From assembly GCA_050246915.1 (NCBI GenBank), contig JBFWVD010000033.1, positions 1 through 55,640 on the forward strand: a stretch of 55,640 nt of DNA, given 5' to 3'. The position numbers and the translations under genes are program-made. Below, piece after piece: positions 36,139 through 44,532 of the stretch. Source of the stretch: JBFWVD01 sp050246915 (lineage in GTDB: Bacteria > Actinomycetota > Acidimicrobiia > Acidimicrobiales > Ilumatobacteraceae). The notes beneath the pieces are model-generated. The model searched no databases and was not told where the DNA came from. It saw only the letters and a list, made by a program, of their open reading frames with translations. The first letter of the stretch is position 1; each line of letters starts with the position of its first letter.

Positions 36139-36752
36139 TCGAGATTCTGCTGGGCCCACAACGCCGCTTGGGTCCGGTCGGTGACACCGAGACGCTGGAA
36201 CACGTGCGTCAGGTGCGCCTTCACCGTCCGCTCACTGATACCGAGCTTGCGGGCGATCTGCTTGTTGGCCAGACCTTGGCGCACGAGGTCGAGTACCTCG
36301 GCCTCGCGATCAGTGAGCTCGGCGTCGGGCGTCCTCGAACGCCGCGAGTCGAGCAGAGCACGCGCCGCGATCGGATCGAGCGGCGAACCTCCGCTGTGGG
36401 CGGCCTTGATGGCGGTGAGGATCTGTTCCGGGTCACTGTGTTTGAGGAGATAGCCGTCCGCACCGGCGCTGAGCGCGTCCATGATGCGATCCTGCTCGCC
36501 GAAACTGGTGAGCACGACGACCTTCATGTCGGGATGCTTCTCGCCGATGTGGCGCGTGGCGGTGACTCCGTCCATGACCGGCATCGACAGGTCCATCAGC
36601 ACCACGTCCGGGAGCAACTCCGCCGCCATGGCCACGGCCTGGGCACCATCGGCGGCCATACCGACGAGCTCGATCTCGTCGCTGGTCGCGAGCAACTGCT
36701 CCAGACCATTGCGCACGATCACATGATCATCGACCACCAAGACCCGGATCAC
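36129..36752 (-). CDS. NarL/FixJ family response regulator
   Basis: 207 residues. Receiver: acidic pair Asp8-Asp9 in VLVVDDHVIVRNG, phospho-acceptor Asp54 in VVLMDLSMPVMDG, Thr/Ser and Lys in VVLTSF and GYLLKHSDP. C-terminal LuxR-type helix-turn-helix: LTDREAEVLDLVRQGLANKQIARKLGISERTVKAHLTHVFQRLGV. It should act as a DNA-binding transcription factor phosphorylated by the kinase encoded just upstream (ATGA overlap). Its 3' end overlaps the glycan operon's last gene by 10 bases on the other strand. Confidence 0.96.
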   Translation of the reverse strand: MIRVLVVDDHVIVRNGLEQLLATSDEIELVGMAADGAQAVAMAAELLPDVVLMDLSMPVMDGVTATRHIGEKHPDMKVVVLTSFGEQDRIMDALSAGADGYLLKHSDPEQILTAIKAAHSGGSPLDPIAARALLDSRRSRTPDAELTDREAEVLDLVRQGLANKQIARKLGISERTVKAHLTHVFQRLGVTDRTQAALWAQQNLDQR

Positions 36753-38131
36753 GCCGGCACCTCCACGAGTACCCGGGTACCGTGTCCCGGCTCCGACATC
36801 ACCTTGACCGCACCCCCGGCATCGACGACCAGACCGGCGAGCGCACGCAGACCGACATGGCCAGCCCCGATCCGCTCATCGAACTCATCGCTGTCGAAGC
36901 CGCGCCCGTTGTCGGCGATCTCCATGTGTACTGCACCGTTCTCCGCCCATACCGCGAGGTTCACCTGCGTGGCCTCAGCATGGTTGACGACATTGCGCAA
37001 CGCCTCTTGCGCACTTCGGTACAGCAAGGCGCTCGAGTCTCGTGGGATGGCGCGGTCGGGTAGTCGCACAACCATCTCAGTTGCGATGCCTCGGTTGTGC
37101 AGACGCGCCAGCAGGTCGGTCAACGCGCTCTCGAGACCCTCGGCGTAGAGATTGGGCGGATAGATCTCCACGAGCAACGACCGCAACGACTTCACCGACT
37201 CGCGCAAGCTCTCGGCGGAATCGGCCATGACTTGTTGACTCGTTGGTGCATCGGGCCGGTTCGTACCACTGCCCATCGATGCCGCCGCGAGGGAGTACGA
37301 CACACCGGTGAGGTCCTGCACCACACCGTCGTGGAGGTCACTGGCGATGCGGCGACGCTCGGCGTCGCTGGAATCGATAGCCATTTGGAACAAGCGTTCG
37401 CGCTCCTGCTGACTGGATCGCAACCGGCGGGCCATCTGCCACGCCAGCGGTATCTGGACCAGCTCCAAGATCACCAAGGCACCGATGGCGATGGGAGCGA
37501 AGCGACCCCAGATGTCACGACCGAGCGCGGCCACGCCGCTGTATCGGAAGTAGGTCTCGAACAGCAGCGGGGTACCCGCCGGCGTGTGCACGAGTCGATA
37601 GACCTCGAGCAGCTTCGTCTCGGTCTCGAGCAGGTTCTCGGGCGACTGGAGGTTGCTGATCTCCGCCTCGGCCTCGTTGCGGCCCTCCAGCACCTCTCGT
37701 TCATCGTCACCCAACGCGAAGGTCTTGCCGATCAGACGCGGTTCGTCGGAGTACACGATGCGACCGGAAGCGTCCCAGATCTTCACCCGCACCAACGACC
37801 CGGCGAGGATGTGCTCACGCACTTGCCCGTCGATCCTCTCGAGCGCTGCTGGCTCCATGTCGACGAGATCTTCGCCGAGGTTCGGCTCGACGATGCCGAA
37901 CGCCGTCACCGCGTTGACGCGGAGCGCGTCCTCGATGGCCTGGTCGGTACCGAGTCGGCGGCTGGCCAGCGCGATGACGAAGCTGGCCGCGACGAGGGCA
38001 ACGAGGCCGGCCAGCGCGAACCGCAACACCAGCGCTCGTACCGAGATCGAGGACTCACCCAACCGTCGCTGCGTGTCGCTCGCGCCATTGCTTCGAGCCG
38101 ACCGGTTGCGCACGAACAGCAAGCTACCCAA
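36749..38131 (-). CDS. NarL-type sensor histidine kinase
   Basis: 460 residues if the TTG at 38131 starts it. Membrane helices lie at about 30-55 and 210-230, enclosing an extracytoplasmic sensor of roughly 150 residues (VREHILAGSLVRVKIWDASGRIVYSDEP...). A HisKA_3 dimerisation helix carries the phospho-His near 265 in RIASDLHDGVVQDL, then the ATPase domain with MEIADNGRGF and GHVGLRAL. Upstream of the TTG the frame stays open, without ATG/GTG/TTG, and encodes a hydrophobic segment, so the true start may be unusual. It partners the response regulator at 36129. Confidence 0.9.
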   Translation of the reverse strand: MGSLLFVRNRSARSNGASDTQRRLGESSISVRALVLRFALAGLVALVAASFVIALASRRLGTDQAIEDALRVNAVTAFGIVEPNLGEDLVDMEPAALERIDGQVREHILAGSLVRVKIWDASGRIVYSDEPRLIGKTFALGDDEREVLEGRNEAEAEISNLQSPENLLETETKLLEVYRLVHTPAGTPLLFETYFRYSGVAALGRDIWGRFAPIAIGALVILELVQIPLAWQMARRLRSSQQERERLFQMAIDSSDAERRRIASDLHDGVVQDLTGVSYSLAAASMGSGTNRPDAPTSQQVMADSAESLRESVKSLRSLLVEIYPPNLYAEGLESALTDLLARLHNRGIATEMVVRLPDRAIPRDSSALLYRSAQEALRNVVNHAEATQVNLAVWAENGAVHMEIADNGRGFDSDEFDERIGAGHVGLRALAGLVVDAGGAVKVMSEPGHGTRVLVEVPA

Positions 38132-38213
38132 CGCCAGAGCGAGCGTAAGGGTGGGAGCAGGCAGGACAGTTGCCCATTGGTCGTAGGACTTGGTGCGCTG
38201 CGAGCGCCGTCGA

Positions 38214-39572
38214 TCACTCGTTCAGTTCGGTGTGTAGCGCCGTGCCCACCTCAAGTCGGAACCGTCCGCGACCGGTCTTGACCATCTGGATGGGAGCGTC
38301 GCGCTCTTCGAGGCGGCGCTTCAGCAAGATGAGTCGTGTGTCGAGGTTGTCCCGAAAGCCTGGGAGATCGAGCGAACGATCGAGGCGGATCTCCTTGTGG
38401 GTGAACTCCACCTGTCCGGTGTCGAGATGTCGGTTCACGAGCGACCACAAGATGCGGCCGGCAACACCGCGGATGAGATAGTCCCCGTCGAGGAACACGC
38501 TGCCGTCCACCGGGAAGAAGCGGATGCGGGTCTCGCCTGTGGCCGGCCGTGGAGATCGATCCCGCTCATCGGCCACGCCCCCGTCATCGCCGCCAGCGCT
38601 CTCGTTGCTGCGCTCGGAGTCGATCATCTCGGCGATCAGCGTGGCGATGATGCCGAGCGCGGCTTCGTCCGACTCGTCGAACGCCACGGCCAGCGCGCTG
38701 TCGGCCACGAGCACGCCGACCAGCTCGCCGCGCACGATGGCTGGTACCGCGATACGGCTCTCGGCGTCGTCGAGGGTGGGCGGCTCGATGTCGAGGCCCG
38801 GGCCCACATAGCCGGTGCGCTCGAACGAACGCCGCACGGTGTTGGCGTACTTTCGCATCTGCCGCAGCGCACCCACGCGCACCGTCCGGCACTCTCGTGC
38901 TGCTGCACCGACAACGCCGTCACCGATCGGCACCTCCGATCCCACACCGGCCGACGCGAAGCCGTGGCTGGCCAACGTGTACAAGCGCTCGCCGCTCTCA
39001 TCGACGAGCAGCACCGAAGAGTGCGAGATGCCGAACAGATCATCGAGCCCGTCGAGGGCGACACTCACCATCGAGTCGAGATCGGTGCACCGGCTGAGCC
39101 GGCCGGTGAGCGTCGCCACCGCGGCCAGGGCCACCGTGGCCCGGCGATCGATCTGACCCGGCACCGAATCCTGGTCGACGACCACGTCGATCTCCTCGAC
39201 GTAGTACACGTCCGCGGCGCGCAGACGGAACACATCGCGCATGCCGGTCATACCGGCCACCTTGTCGACGTCGGCGCGCAGTCGTTCGAAGATGGGACCA
39301 CGTCGTTCGGTGCGCTCGTAACGGATGGCGAGTCGATACTCCGAGTAGCTCACCGGATCGATGAGCAGCAGCGAGGCGAACCCGTTCTCGATGAGGTTTC
39401 GGGTGGTCTTGGACATGAACTGGTTCGACAACGCCACGCGCTCGCCATCCACCTGATGCACGGCGGTGAGGTAGGTGATGTTGGGGATGCCACTGGCGCT
39501 GGCGGTGGCGATGACCGCCGGCACGCGACCGTCGAAGCATCGACGCAGATCGTTGAGGCACATGGGTGTCAT
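38214..39572 (-). CDS. PNPOx-like + GAF + winged-helix-like protein
   Basis: 452 residues from an ATG overlapping the previous stop (ATGA). Residues 1-110 form a split-barrel flavin/PNPOx-like domain (VPAVIATASASGIPNITYLTAVHQVDGERVALSNQFMSKTTRNL). Residues about 150-300 form a GAF domain (FGISHSSVLLVDESGERLYTLASHGF, VPIGDGVVGAAARECRTVRVG). The C-terminal 100 residues (FFPVDGSVFLDGDYLIRGVAGRILWSLVNRH, HKEIRLDRSL, LILLKRRLEERDAPIQMVKTGRGRFRLEV) look like a winged helix with DNA-binding or protein-interaction use. The combination suggests a ligand or redox sensor. It is co-transcribed with the two-component genes. Confidence 0.8.
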   Translation of the reverse strand: MTPMCLNDLRRCFDGRVPAVIATASASGIPNITYLTAVHQVDGERVALSNQFMSKTTRNLIENGFASLLLIDPVSYSEYRLAIRYERTERRGPIFERLRADVDKVAGMTGMRDVFRLRAADVYYVEEIDVVVDQDSVPGQIDRRATVALAAVATLTGRLSRCTDLDSMVSVALDGLDDLFGISHSSVLLVDESGERLYTLASHGFASAGVGSEVPIGDGVVGAAARECRTVRVGALRQMRKYANTVRRSFERTGYVGPGLDIEPPTLDDAESRIAVPAIVRGELVGVLVADSALAVAFDESDEAALGIIATLIAEMIDSERSNESAGGDDGGVADERDRSPRPATGETRIRFFPVDGSVFLDGDYLIRGVAGRILWSLVNRHLDTGQVEFTHKEIRLDRSLDLPGFRDNLDTRLILLKRRLEERDAPIQMVKTGRGRFRLEVGTALHTELNE

Positions 39573-40054
39573 GGCGACTCCCGCCGGTTGAGCGCCGATC
39601 CCGCCTGCGGACCGGGTGTCTGGTCGAAGCTCTCGTGCAACGCCACCAAACACGGGGCGATCGGCCGATCGGCCCAACCCCGCAGCAGCTCCATCGGGAT
39701 GTGATCGGTCTCCTTGATGTCGGTGAGGAAGTCGTGGCGGTACTGCTCGGCCTTGGCGTGGTCGGCGTCGGTGCACTCCTCGAACGCGATCAGCGTCCCT
39801 TTGAACTGCATGGAGTACAAGGTCCGCACGTCGGCAGTGGTGATGGCCACCCGACCGTTGGCGGCGAGATTGGCCAGCGTGACCGGATCGTCGGTCTCGA
39901 CGAGGACGCGCACGATGGCCGCGGCCGCGTCCACCACGGTGATCCCCGACCCGCGCGAGGCGCGCGGGATGTTGGCATCGCTCACCGTTCCGATCAGGAC
40001 CGCACAGCCCGAATGGAGGTGATCGATCGTGGCTTGGTCGAGCTCCACACCCAT
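39569..40054 (-). CDS. PNPOx-fold (split-barrel) protein
   Basis: 161 residues. The N-terminal two thirds follow the pyridoxamine 5'-phosphate oxidase-like pattern: LHSGCAVLIGTVSDANIPRASRGSGITVVD, VTLANLAANGRVAITTADVRTLYSMQFKGT. Such proteins bind flavin, F420, haem or nothing. It is the first gene of the minus-strand unit that continues with the PNPOx-GAF protein, kinase and regulator, each overlapping the next or nearly so. The tail after about 120 is variable. Confidence 0.82.
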   Translation of the reverse strand: MGVELDQATIDHLHSGCAVLIGTVSDANIPRASRGSGITVVDAAAAIVRVLVETDDPVTLANLAANGRVAITTADVRTLYSMQFKGTLIAFEECTDADHAKAEQYRHDFLTDIKETDHIPMELLRGWADRPIAPCLVALHESFDQTPGPQAGSALNRRESP

Positions 40055-40179
40055 CGAGGCTGAAAGTAGTGGTTTCTTAGCGTTGCTGTACGCGCTTCTT
40101 CGGAGCAGCTACCGACCTCGAGGGTGCATCGTGACGGTGTCGGAACACGACATCGACCTGAGAGCAAAGGAACATCATC

Positions 40180-40908
40180 ATGACCACCTTCGACAACGCC
40201 GTCGACCTCGAGGCAGTACAGCGCGGCAATGCCAGCACCATCCGGCCCGTCACCTTCGATCTGTACCGCGACATCCACAAGGCCATCCGGAGCGAGTTGT
40301 TCGCGGTGGCCACCGAGATCGCGAGGGTCGATCCGTCCGACGCCATCGCCGTCAACGCCCTGCACACCCACGTCCAGCGGATGATCTCGTTCCTGGTCGA
40401 CCATGCCGAACACGAGGACGGTGTCATCCAGCCGGTCCTCGTCGAGCAGCTGCCGGCGCTGGCCGATCGGGTGGCCGACGAGCACGAGACACTGGAGCGC
40501 CGCATGGCCGGACTGCTCGACCTCAGCACGGCATGCGTCGCCACTGGCAACCGTCGCTTCGCGCTGCACCAGCTGTACCTGGAGTGGTCGGCGTTCATCG
40601 CCGGCTATCTGCTCCACATCGATCTCGAAGAACGCGTCATCGGCCCGGCCGTCGAGGATGCCGTGGGTGTGCCCCGGGTGATCGAGATGCACGAGGCCAT
40701 CGTGGGATCGATCCCGCCGCCCGACATGGCCGCCGCGTTGGCACTCATGCTCCCGGCCATGAACCTCGACGATCGCGTGGAGATGCTCGGCGGCATGCGC
40801 ATGGGCGCCCCGGCCGAGGTCTTCTCATCGGTGTGGAACCTCACCCGGTCGGTCCTGGCATGCGATGACTTCGACGCGGTGTCGAACCGACTCTTCGGAC
40901 CGCGATGA
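40180..40908 (+). CDS. hemerythrin-like HHE domain protein
   Basis: 242 residues. Ligand-type histidines and acids sit on helices as in hemerythrins: FDLYRDIHKAIRSEL, HVQRMISFLVDHAEHEDGVIQPVL, DEHETLERRM and YLLHIDLEERVIGPAVE, which can hold a di-iron site for oxygen, NO or redox sensing. The C-terminal 70 residues form an extra helical part. AAAGGA stands just upstream of the ATG. It is divergent from the PNPOx gene (125 bases between starts) and probably belongs to the same response. Function beyond iron binding is inference. Confidence 0.88.
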   Translation: MTTFDNAVDLEAVQRGNASTIRPVTFDLYRDIHKAIRSELFAVATEIARVDPSDAIAVNALHTHVQRMISFLVDHAEHEDGVIQPVLVEQLPALADRVADEHETLERRMAGLLDLSTACVATGNRRFALHQLYLEWSAFIAGYLLHIDLEERVIGPAVEDAVGVPRVIEMHEAIVGSIPPPDMAAALALMLPAMNLDDRVEMLGGMRMGAPAEVFSSVWNLTRSVLACDDFDAVSNRLFGPR

Positions 40909-40917
40909 CCGAGCACA

Positions 40918-40945
40918 GGCCGGGTGCGTGTGTGCGCACCCGGCC
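40918..40945. terminator. 11-bp stem bidirectional terminator between the hemerythrin gene and galE
   Basis: GGCCGGGTGCG (40918-40928) pairs perfectly with CGCACCCGGCC (40935-40945) across TGTGTG. It lies between two convergent stop codons. Confidence 0.75.
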
Positions 40946-40985
40946 CGCGCTGGCGCGAGTGCGACGGCGCTGGAGTCGCTGGGCC

Positions 40986-41969
40986 TCAGTCGCCGTAGCC
41001 GTCGAGGTGGGTGGAGTGCCAACGCCACGCCGAGGTGAGGATCTCTTCGATGCCGTAGGCGGGGATCCAGCCGAGCAGGTCGCGCGCCTTGGTGTTGTCG
41101 GCGAACACGGCGATGGGATCGCCGGGGCGACGGGGGCCGAGCACGTGGGGCACCTGGACGCCGCTCACGCTCTCGAGCGTCTTGATGACGCCGAGCACGC
41201 TGGTGCCCTTGCCGGTGCCGAGGTTGACCGCAGTGGTCGACCCGCCCCGCTCGAGGTACTCGAGCGCCTTCACGTGCGCGTCGGCCAGATCGTCGACGTG
41301 GATGTAGTCACGAATGCACGTGCCGTCGGGAGTCGGATAGTCGGTACCGAACACGGTGATCTTGGGACCGCGTTCGAGCGCGGCCCGCAGCGCCACCGGC
41401 ACGAGGTTCAACGTGACCTTCCAGTCCTCACCGATGACGGCGTCGAAGCTGGCTCCGGCGGCGTTGAAGTAGCGCAGGCTCACTGACTGGAAGTCGTGGC
41501 ACGGCCCGTACCACTGCAGCATCTGCTCGACCATGCGCTTGGACTCCCCGTAGGGGTTCTCGGGCCCGAGGGGCGCTGTCTCCGACACCGGCGTGACCTT
41601 CGGGGTGCCATACACCGCGCAGGTAGAGGAGAACACGAAGCGGTTCACCCCGGCGCCGCGCAGCGCCTCGATGAGCCCGAACGAGCCGACGACGTTGTTG
41701 CGCCAGTAGCGCTCGGGTTGCTCCATCGACTCGCTGGGGTTCTTGTACGCCGCGAAGTGGATGGCCGCATCGACGCCGTACTTCTCGACGGTCTCGGCGA
41801 CGAGGTCGCGATCGTCGACCTGTCCGACCACGAGGGGGGTATCGAGCACGGCCGGGCGATGACCCAGCTCGAGCGAATCGAGCACCACGACGTCGCGCCC
41901 GAGCGAACGGAGCAGCCGCACCGTGTGCGACCCGATGTATCCCGCTCCGCCGGTCACCAGAACCGTCAT
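40986..41969 (-). CDS. galE: UDP-glucose 4-epimerase
   Basis: 327 residues from an ATG with GAGG seven bases upstream; a longer frame begins with unrelated sequence. Extended SDR: NAD-binding TVLVTGGAGYIGSHTVRLL, catalytic Ser in FSSTCAVYG, Tyr/Lys in NPYGESKRMVEQ. Substrate loop and C-terminal blocks (DYPTPDGTCIRDYIHVDDLADAHVKAL, NLGTGKGTSVLGVI) are standard. It interconverts UDP-glucose and UDP-galactose and could supply the glycan operon at 29-36 kb, though this is only proximity. Confidence 0.95.
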   Translation of the reverse strand: MTVLVTGGAGYIGSHTVRLLRSLGRDVVVLDSLELGHRPAVLDTPLVVGQVDDRDLVAETVEKYGVDAAIHFAAYKNPSESMEQPERYWRNNVVGSFGLIEALRGAGVNRFVFSSTCAVYGTPKVTPVSETAPLGPENPYGESKRMVEQMLQWYGPCHDFQSVSLRYFNAAGASFDAVIGEDWKVTLNLVPVALRAALERGPKITVFGTDYPTPDGTCIRDYIHVDDLADAHVKALEYLERGGSTTAVNLGTGKGTSVLGVIKTLESVSGVQVPHVLGPRRPGDPIAVFADNTKARDLLGWIPAYGIEEILTSAWRWHSTHLDGYGD

Positions 41970-42149
41970 TCGTGTACCTCGCTTGTGTTGGCTCCGACTC
42001 GGATCGGGTTCCATCGGCCGTTGCCGCCGCGATCATGAGCGATCGCGGCCCGGCAGCTGTACCGACCGAGCAAGTCTGGTCCACCGGCCTCCTGGGCAGG
42101 GCCCAGCGGACTCCGATGCGACAGATGTTCAGTGTCTAACCTCATGATC

Positions 42150-42896
42150 ATGTCGACTCTGGTGCTCGTGCGTCACGGTGAGAGTGAATGGAACAAGCTG
42201 AACCTCTTCACGGGCTGGCACGACGTGGACCTCACCCCCAAGGGGGTCGAGGAGGCATCAGCCGCCGGGAAGATGATGACCGACGACGGGCTGCGCTTCG
42301 ACGTGGCCCACACGTCGGTGATGCTGCGAGCGGTCCGCACCGCCAACCTGGCCCTCGACGCCATGGGTCAATTGTGGTTGCCGGTGCAGCGCACCTGGCG
42401 CCTCAACGAGCGCCACTACGGGGCGCTGCAAGGCCTCGATAAGTCCGAGACGGCCCGCCGCCACGGTGACGCCCAGTTGCATCTGTGGCGCCGCAGCTAC
42501 GACGTTCCGCCGCCGCCGATGAAGAAGTCCGATCCGGGGCATCCGAGCCACGATCCGCGCTATCGCCTGCTGGCCCCCGATCAGCTGCCCGACACCGAGT
42601 GCCTCAAGGACGTGGTGGCCCGCGTACTGCCGTATTGGCACGACACCATCGTGCCGCAGTTGCGTTCCGGGCTCACCGTGATGGTGGCGGCCCACGGCAA
42701 CAGCCTGCGGGCGCTGGTGAAGCATCTCGAGCACATCGGTGACGACGACATCGCCGAACTGAACATCCCCACCGGCATCCCCCGCCGTTACGAACTCGAC
42801 GCCAAGTTCAAGGTTCGCGAGGTGCGCTACCTCGGCGACCCCGAGGCCGCCAAGCGCGCAGCCGAAGCGGTCAAGAACCAGTCGAAGGCCAAGTAG
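42150..42896 (+). CDS. gpmA: 2,3-bisphosphoglycerate-dependent phosphoglycerate mutase
   Basis: 248 residues from the ATG at 42150; another ATG two codons earlier and a GTG at 42132 are possible. Catalytic His in LVLVRHGESEWNKLNLFTGW, RTWRLNERHYGALQGLDKSE with the second acid, and VMVAAHGNSLRALVKHLE with the second His. It interconverts 3- and 2-phosphoglycerate in glycolysis. Length and motifs are normal. It is divergent from galE, and a GCGTCAA-N6-TTGACGC hairpin follows its stop. Confidence 0.96.
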   Translation: MSTLVLVRHGESEWNKLNLFTGWHDVDLTPKGVEEASAAGKMMTDDGLRFDVAHTSVMLRAVRTANLALDAMGQLWLPVQRTWRLNERHYGALQGLDKSETARRHGDAQLHLWRRSYDVPPPPMKKSDPGHPSHDPRYRLLAPDQLPDTECLKDVVARVLPYWHDTIVPQLRSGLTVMVAAHGNSLRALVKHLEHIGDDDIAELNIPTGIPRRYELDAKFKVREVRYLGDPEAAKRAAEAVKNQSKAK

Positions 42897-42921
42897 CAGC
42901 GACCTGACCGGCCCGGGTGAG

Positions 42922-42943
42922 CGCGTCAATCGTCATTGACGCG
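42922..42943. repeat. CGCGTCAA-N6-TTGACGCG hairpin between convergent genes
   Basis: Exact 8-6-8 inverted repeat, spacer TCGTCA, filling the gap between gpmA and the oxidoreductase stop codon. An extra half-site TTGACGCG follows at 42949. It may double as a bidirectional terminator. Confidence 0.8.
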
Positions 42944-42944
42944 A

Positions 42945-44399
42945 CTACTTGACGCGACACAGCACCTCGTTGGCGGCGTGCAAGCCGCCCATGCCGTGCA
43001 CTCCTCCGCCCGGGGGCGTCGATGACGAGCACAGGTACAGACCCTCCACCGGTGTGGCCCACGGGCGTGCTGCTCGACTGGGGCGAAAGAACAATTGACG
43101 CCAGTCGCTCATGCCGCCGTTGATGTCGCCGCCGATCTCGTTGGCGTTGTGGTTCTCGAGCGCCGCTGAGTCCATGGTGTGGCGGGCGATGATGCGATCG
43201 CGAAAGCCCGGGGCGAACCGTTCGATCTGTGACTCGATGGCCTCGGTCATGTCGTACCGCGACGCATGGGGCACATGGCAATAGGCCCACACCACGTGCT
43301 GACCCGCCGGAGCACGAGTGCCGTCCACGATCGATGGTTGGCTGAGGAGCACGAAGGGCCGCTCGGGATGGTCGCCGGCAGACACCGCCTTCTCCGCGGC
43401 GGCGACCTCTTCGAAGGTGCCACCGACGTGGACGGTGCCGGCCTCGGCCACGGCTGGATTGGTCCACGGGATCGGACCGTCGAGCACCAGGTCGAGCTTG
43501 AACACGCCGGGCCCGTAGCGGAAGCGACGCAGTTTGCGGACGTATCCACCGGGCAGCACCTCATCGGCGACGGCCAGCACCTGGCGCGGGGTGAGGTCGA
43601 GCACGACGGCACGAGCGCTGGGCAGATCGCCGAGATCACGGATGCGCCGACCGCAGAACACATCTCCGCCGTGGGACTTCAAGATCGACACCAACGCGTC
43701 GGCCAGTTGTTGTGATCCGCCCTTCACCACCGGCCAACCGACGTGATGAGCCAGGGTGGTGAAGAACACGGCCATGGCGCCGGTGATCGGTTCATCGAGC
43801 GGGAGGATGGAGTGCGCGGCCATGCCGGCCATCGCCGCGCGCGCTTCGGGGGTGGAGAACCAGTTCGCGATGTGCTCCGCGGAACGGGGGGCCGTGAGCC
43901 CGTAGCGCACCATGGCGGCCGGGGAATGACGCAACGCGGAGATCGGGATGTTGAGCCCACCGAGGGACGCATCCACCAAAGCGCTGCCGGCTTTCACGAA
44001 CGGCGAGAAGCGACGGCGGTACGTGGCGGCGTCGGACCCCAAGCTGGCCGTCGTCTGCTCGATGGACTTGGCGATGAGGGCGGCGCGACCGTCGTCGAGC
44101 GGATGGGCCACGGCAACACGCGGTTGCAGCCACGTGACCCCGTGGTCGGCGAGAGGGAGGGCCCGCATGGCCGGCGAGGCGAGGGCCAAGGGATGCACCG
44201 CCGAACACACATCGTGGATGACCCCGGGGTTGGTCAGCTCCTCGCTGCGCATCCCACCACCGGCGCGGCTACCCGCCTCGAACACCACCACCTTCATGCC
44301 GGCCTGGGCCAAGGTGATGGCGGCAAGCAACCCGTTGGGGCCAGCGCCGACGACGACTGCGTCGACATCGGGCGAGGTGCTCACCACCGTGTTGCGCAT
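42945..44399 (-). CDS. FAD-dependent NAD(P)/FAD oxidoreductase, phytoene-desaturase-like
   Basis: About 484 residues; ATG at 44399 or 44402, with GGAG very close upstream. The N-terminus is an FAD-binding Rossmann fold: VDAVVVGAGPNGLLAAITLAQAGMKVVVFEAGSRAGGGMRS. Later blocks, GGSQQLADALVSIL and the C-terminal LYLCSSSTPPGGGVHGMGGLHAANEVL, are those of the carotenoid-desaturase/CrtI-like amine-oxidase superfamily (COG1233). No carotenoid genes are near, so the substrate is open. It is convergent with gpmA and divergent from mrpA. Confidence 0.87.
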   Translation of the reverse strand: MRNTVVSTSPDVDAVVVGAGPNGLLAAITLAQAGMKVVVFEAGSRAGGGMRSEELTNPGVIHDVCSAVHPLALASPAMRALPLADHGVTWLQPRVAVAHPLDDGRAALIAKSIEQTTASLGSDAATYRRRFSPFVKAGSALVDASLGGLNIPISALRHSPAAMVRYGLTAPRSAEHIANWFSTPEARAAMAGMAAHSILPLDEPITGAMAVFFTTLAHHVGWPVVKGGSQQLADALVSILKSHGGDVFCGRRIRDLGDLPSARAVVLDLTPRQVLAVADEVLPGGYVRKLRRFRYGPGVFKLDLVLDGPIPWTNPAVAEAGTVHVGGTFEEVAAAEKAVSAGDHPERPFVLLSQPSIVDGTRAPAGQHVVWAYCHVPHASRYDMTEAIESQIERFAPGFRDRIIARHTMDSAALENHNANEIGGDINGGMSDWRQLFFRPSRAARPWATPVEGLYLCSSSTPPGGGVHGMGGLHAANEVLCRVK

Positions 44400-44532
44400 C
44401 ATGCTCCGATGGTGACACAGGGTTGATCGCATCGGCGTGGCGCGTGGGTCGGTAGGGAGTAGGCTTCCGGGTGGAGCGCCGGGAAGACGGGTCGGCAACA
44501 TCGTTGTCGCGCCCAATCCTGTCGGGAGTCAG

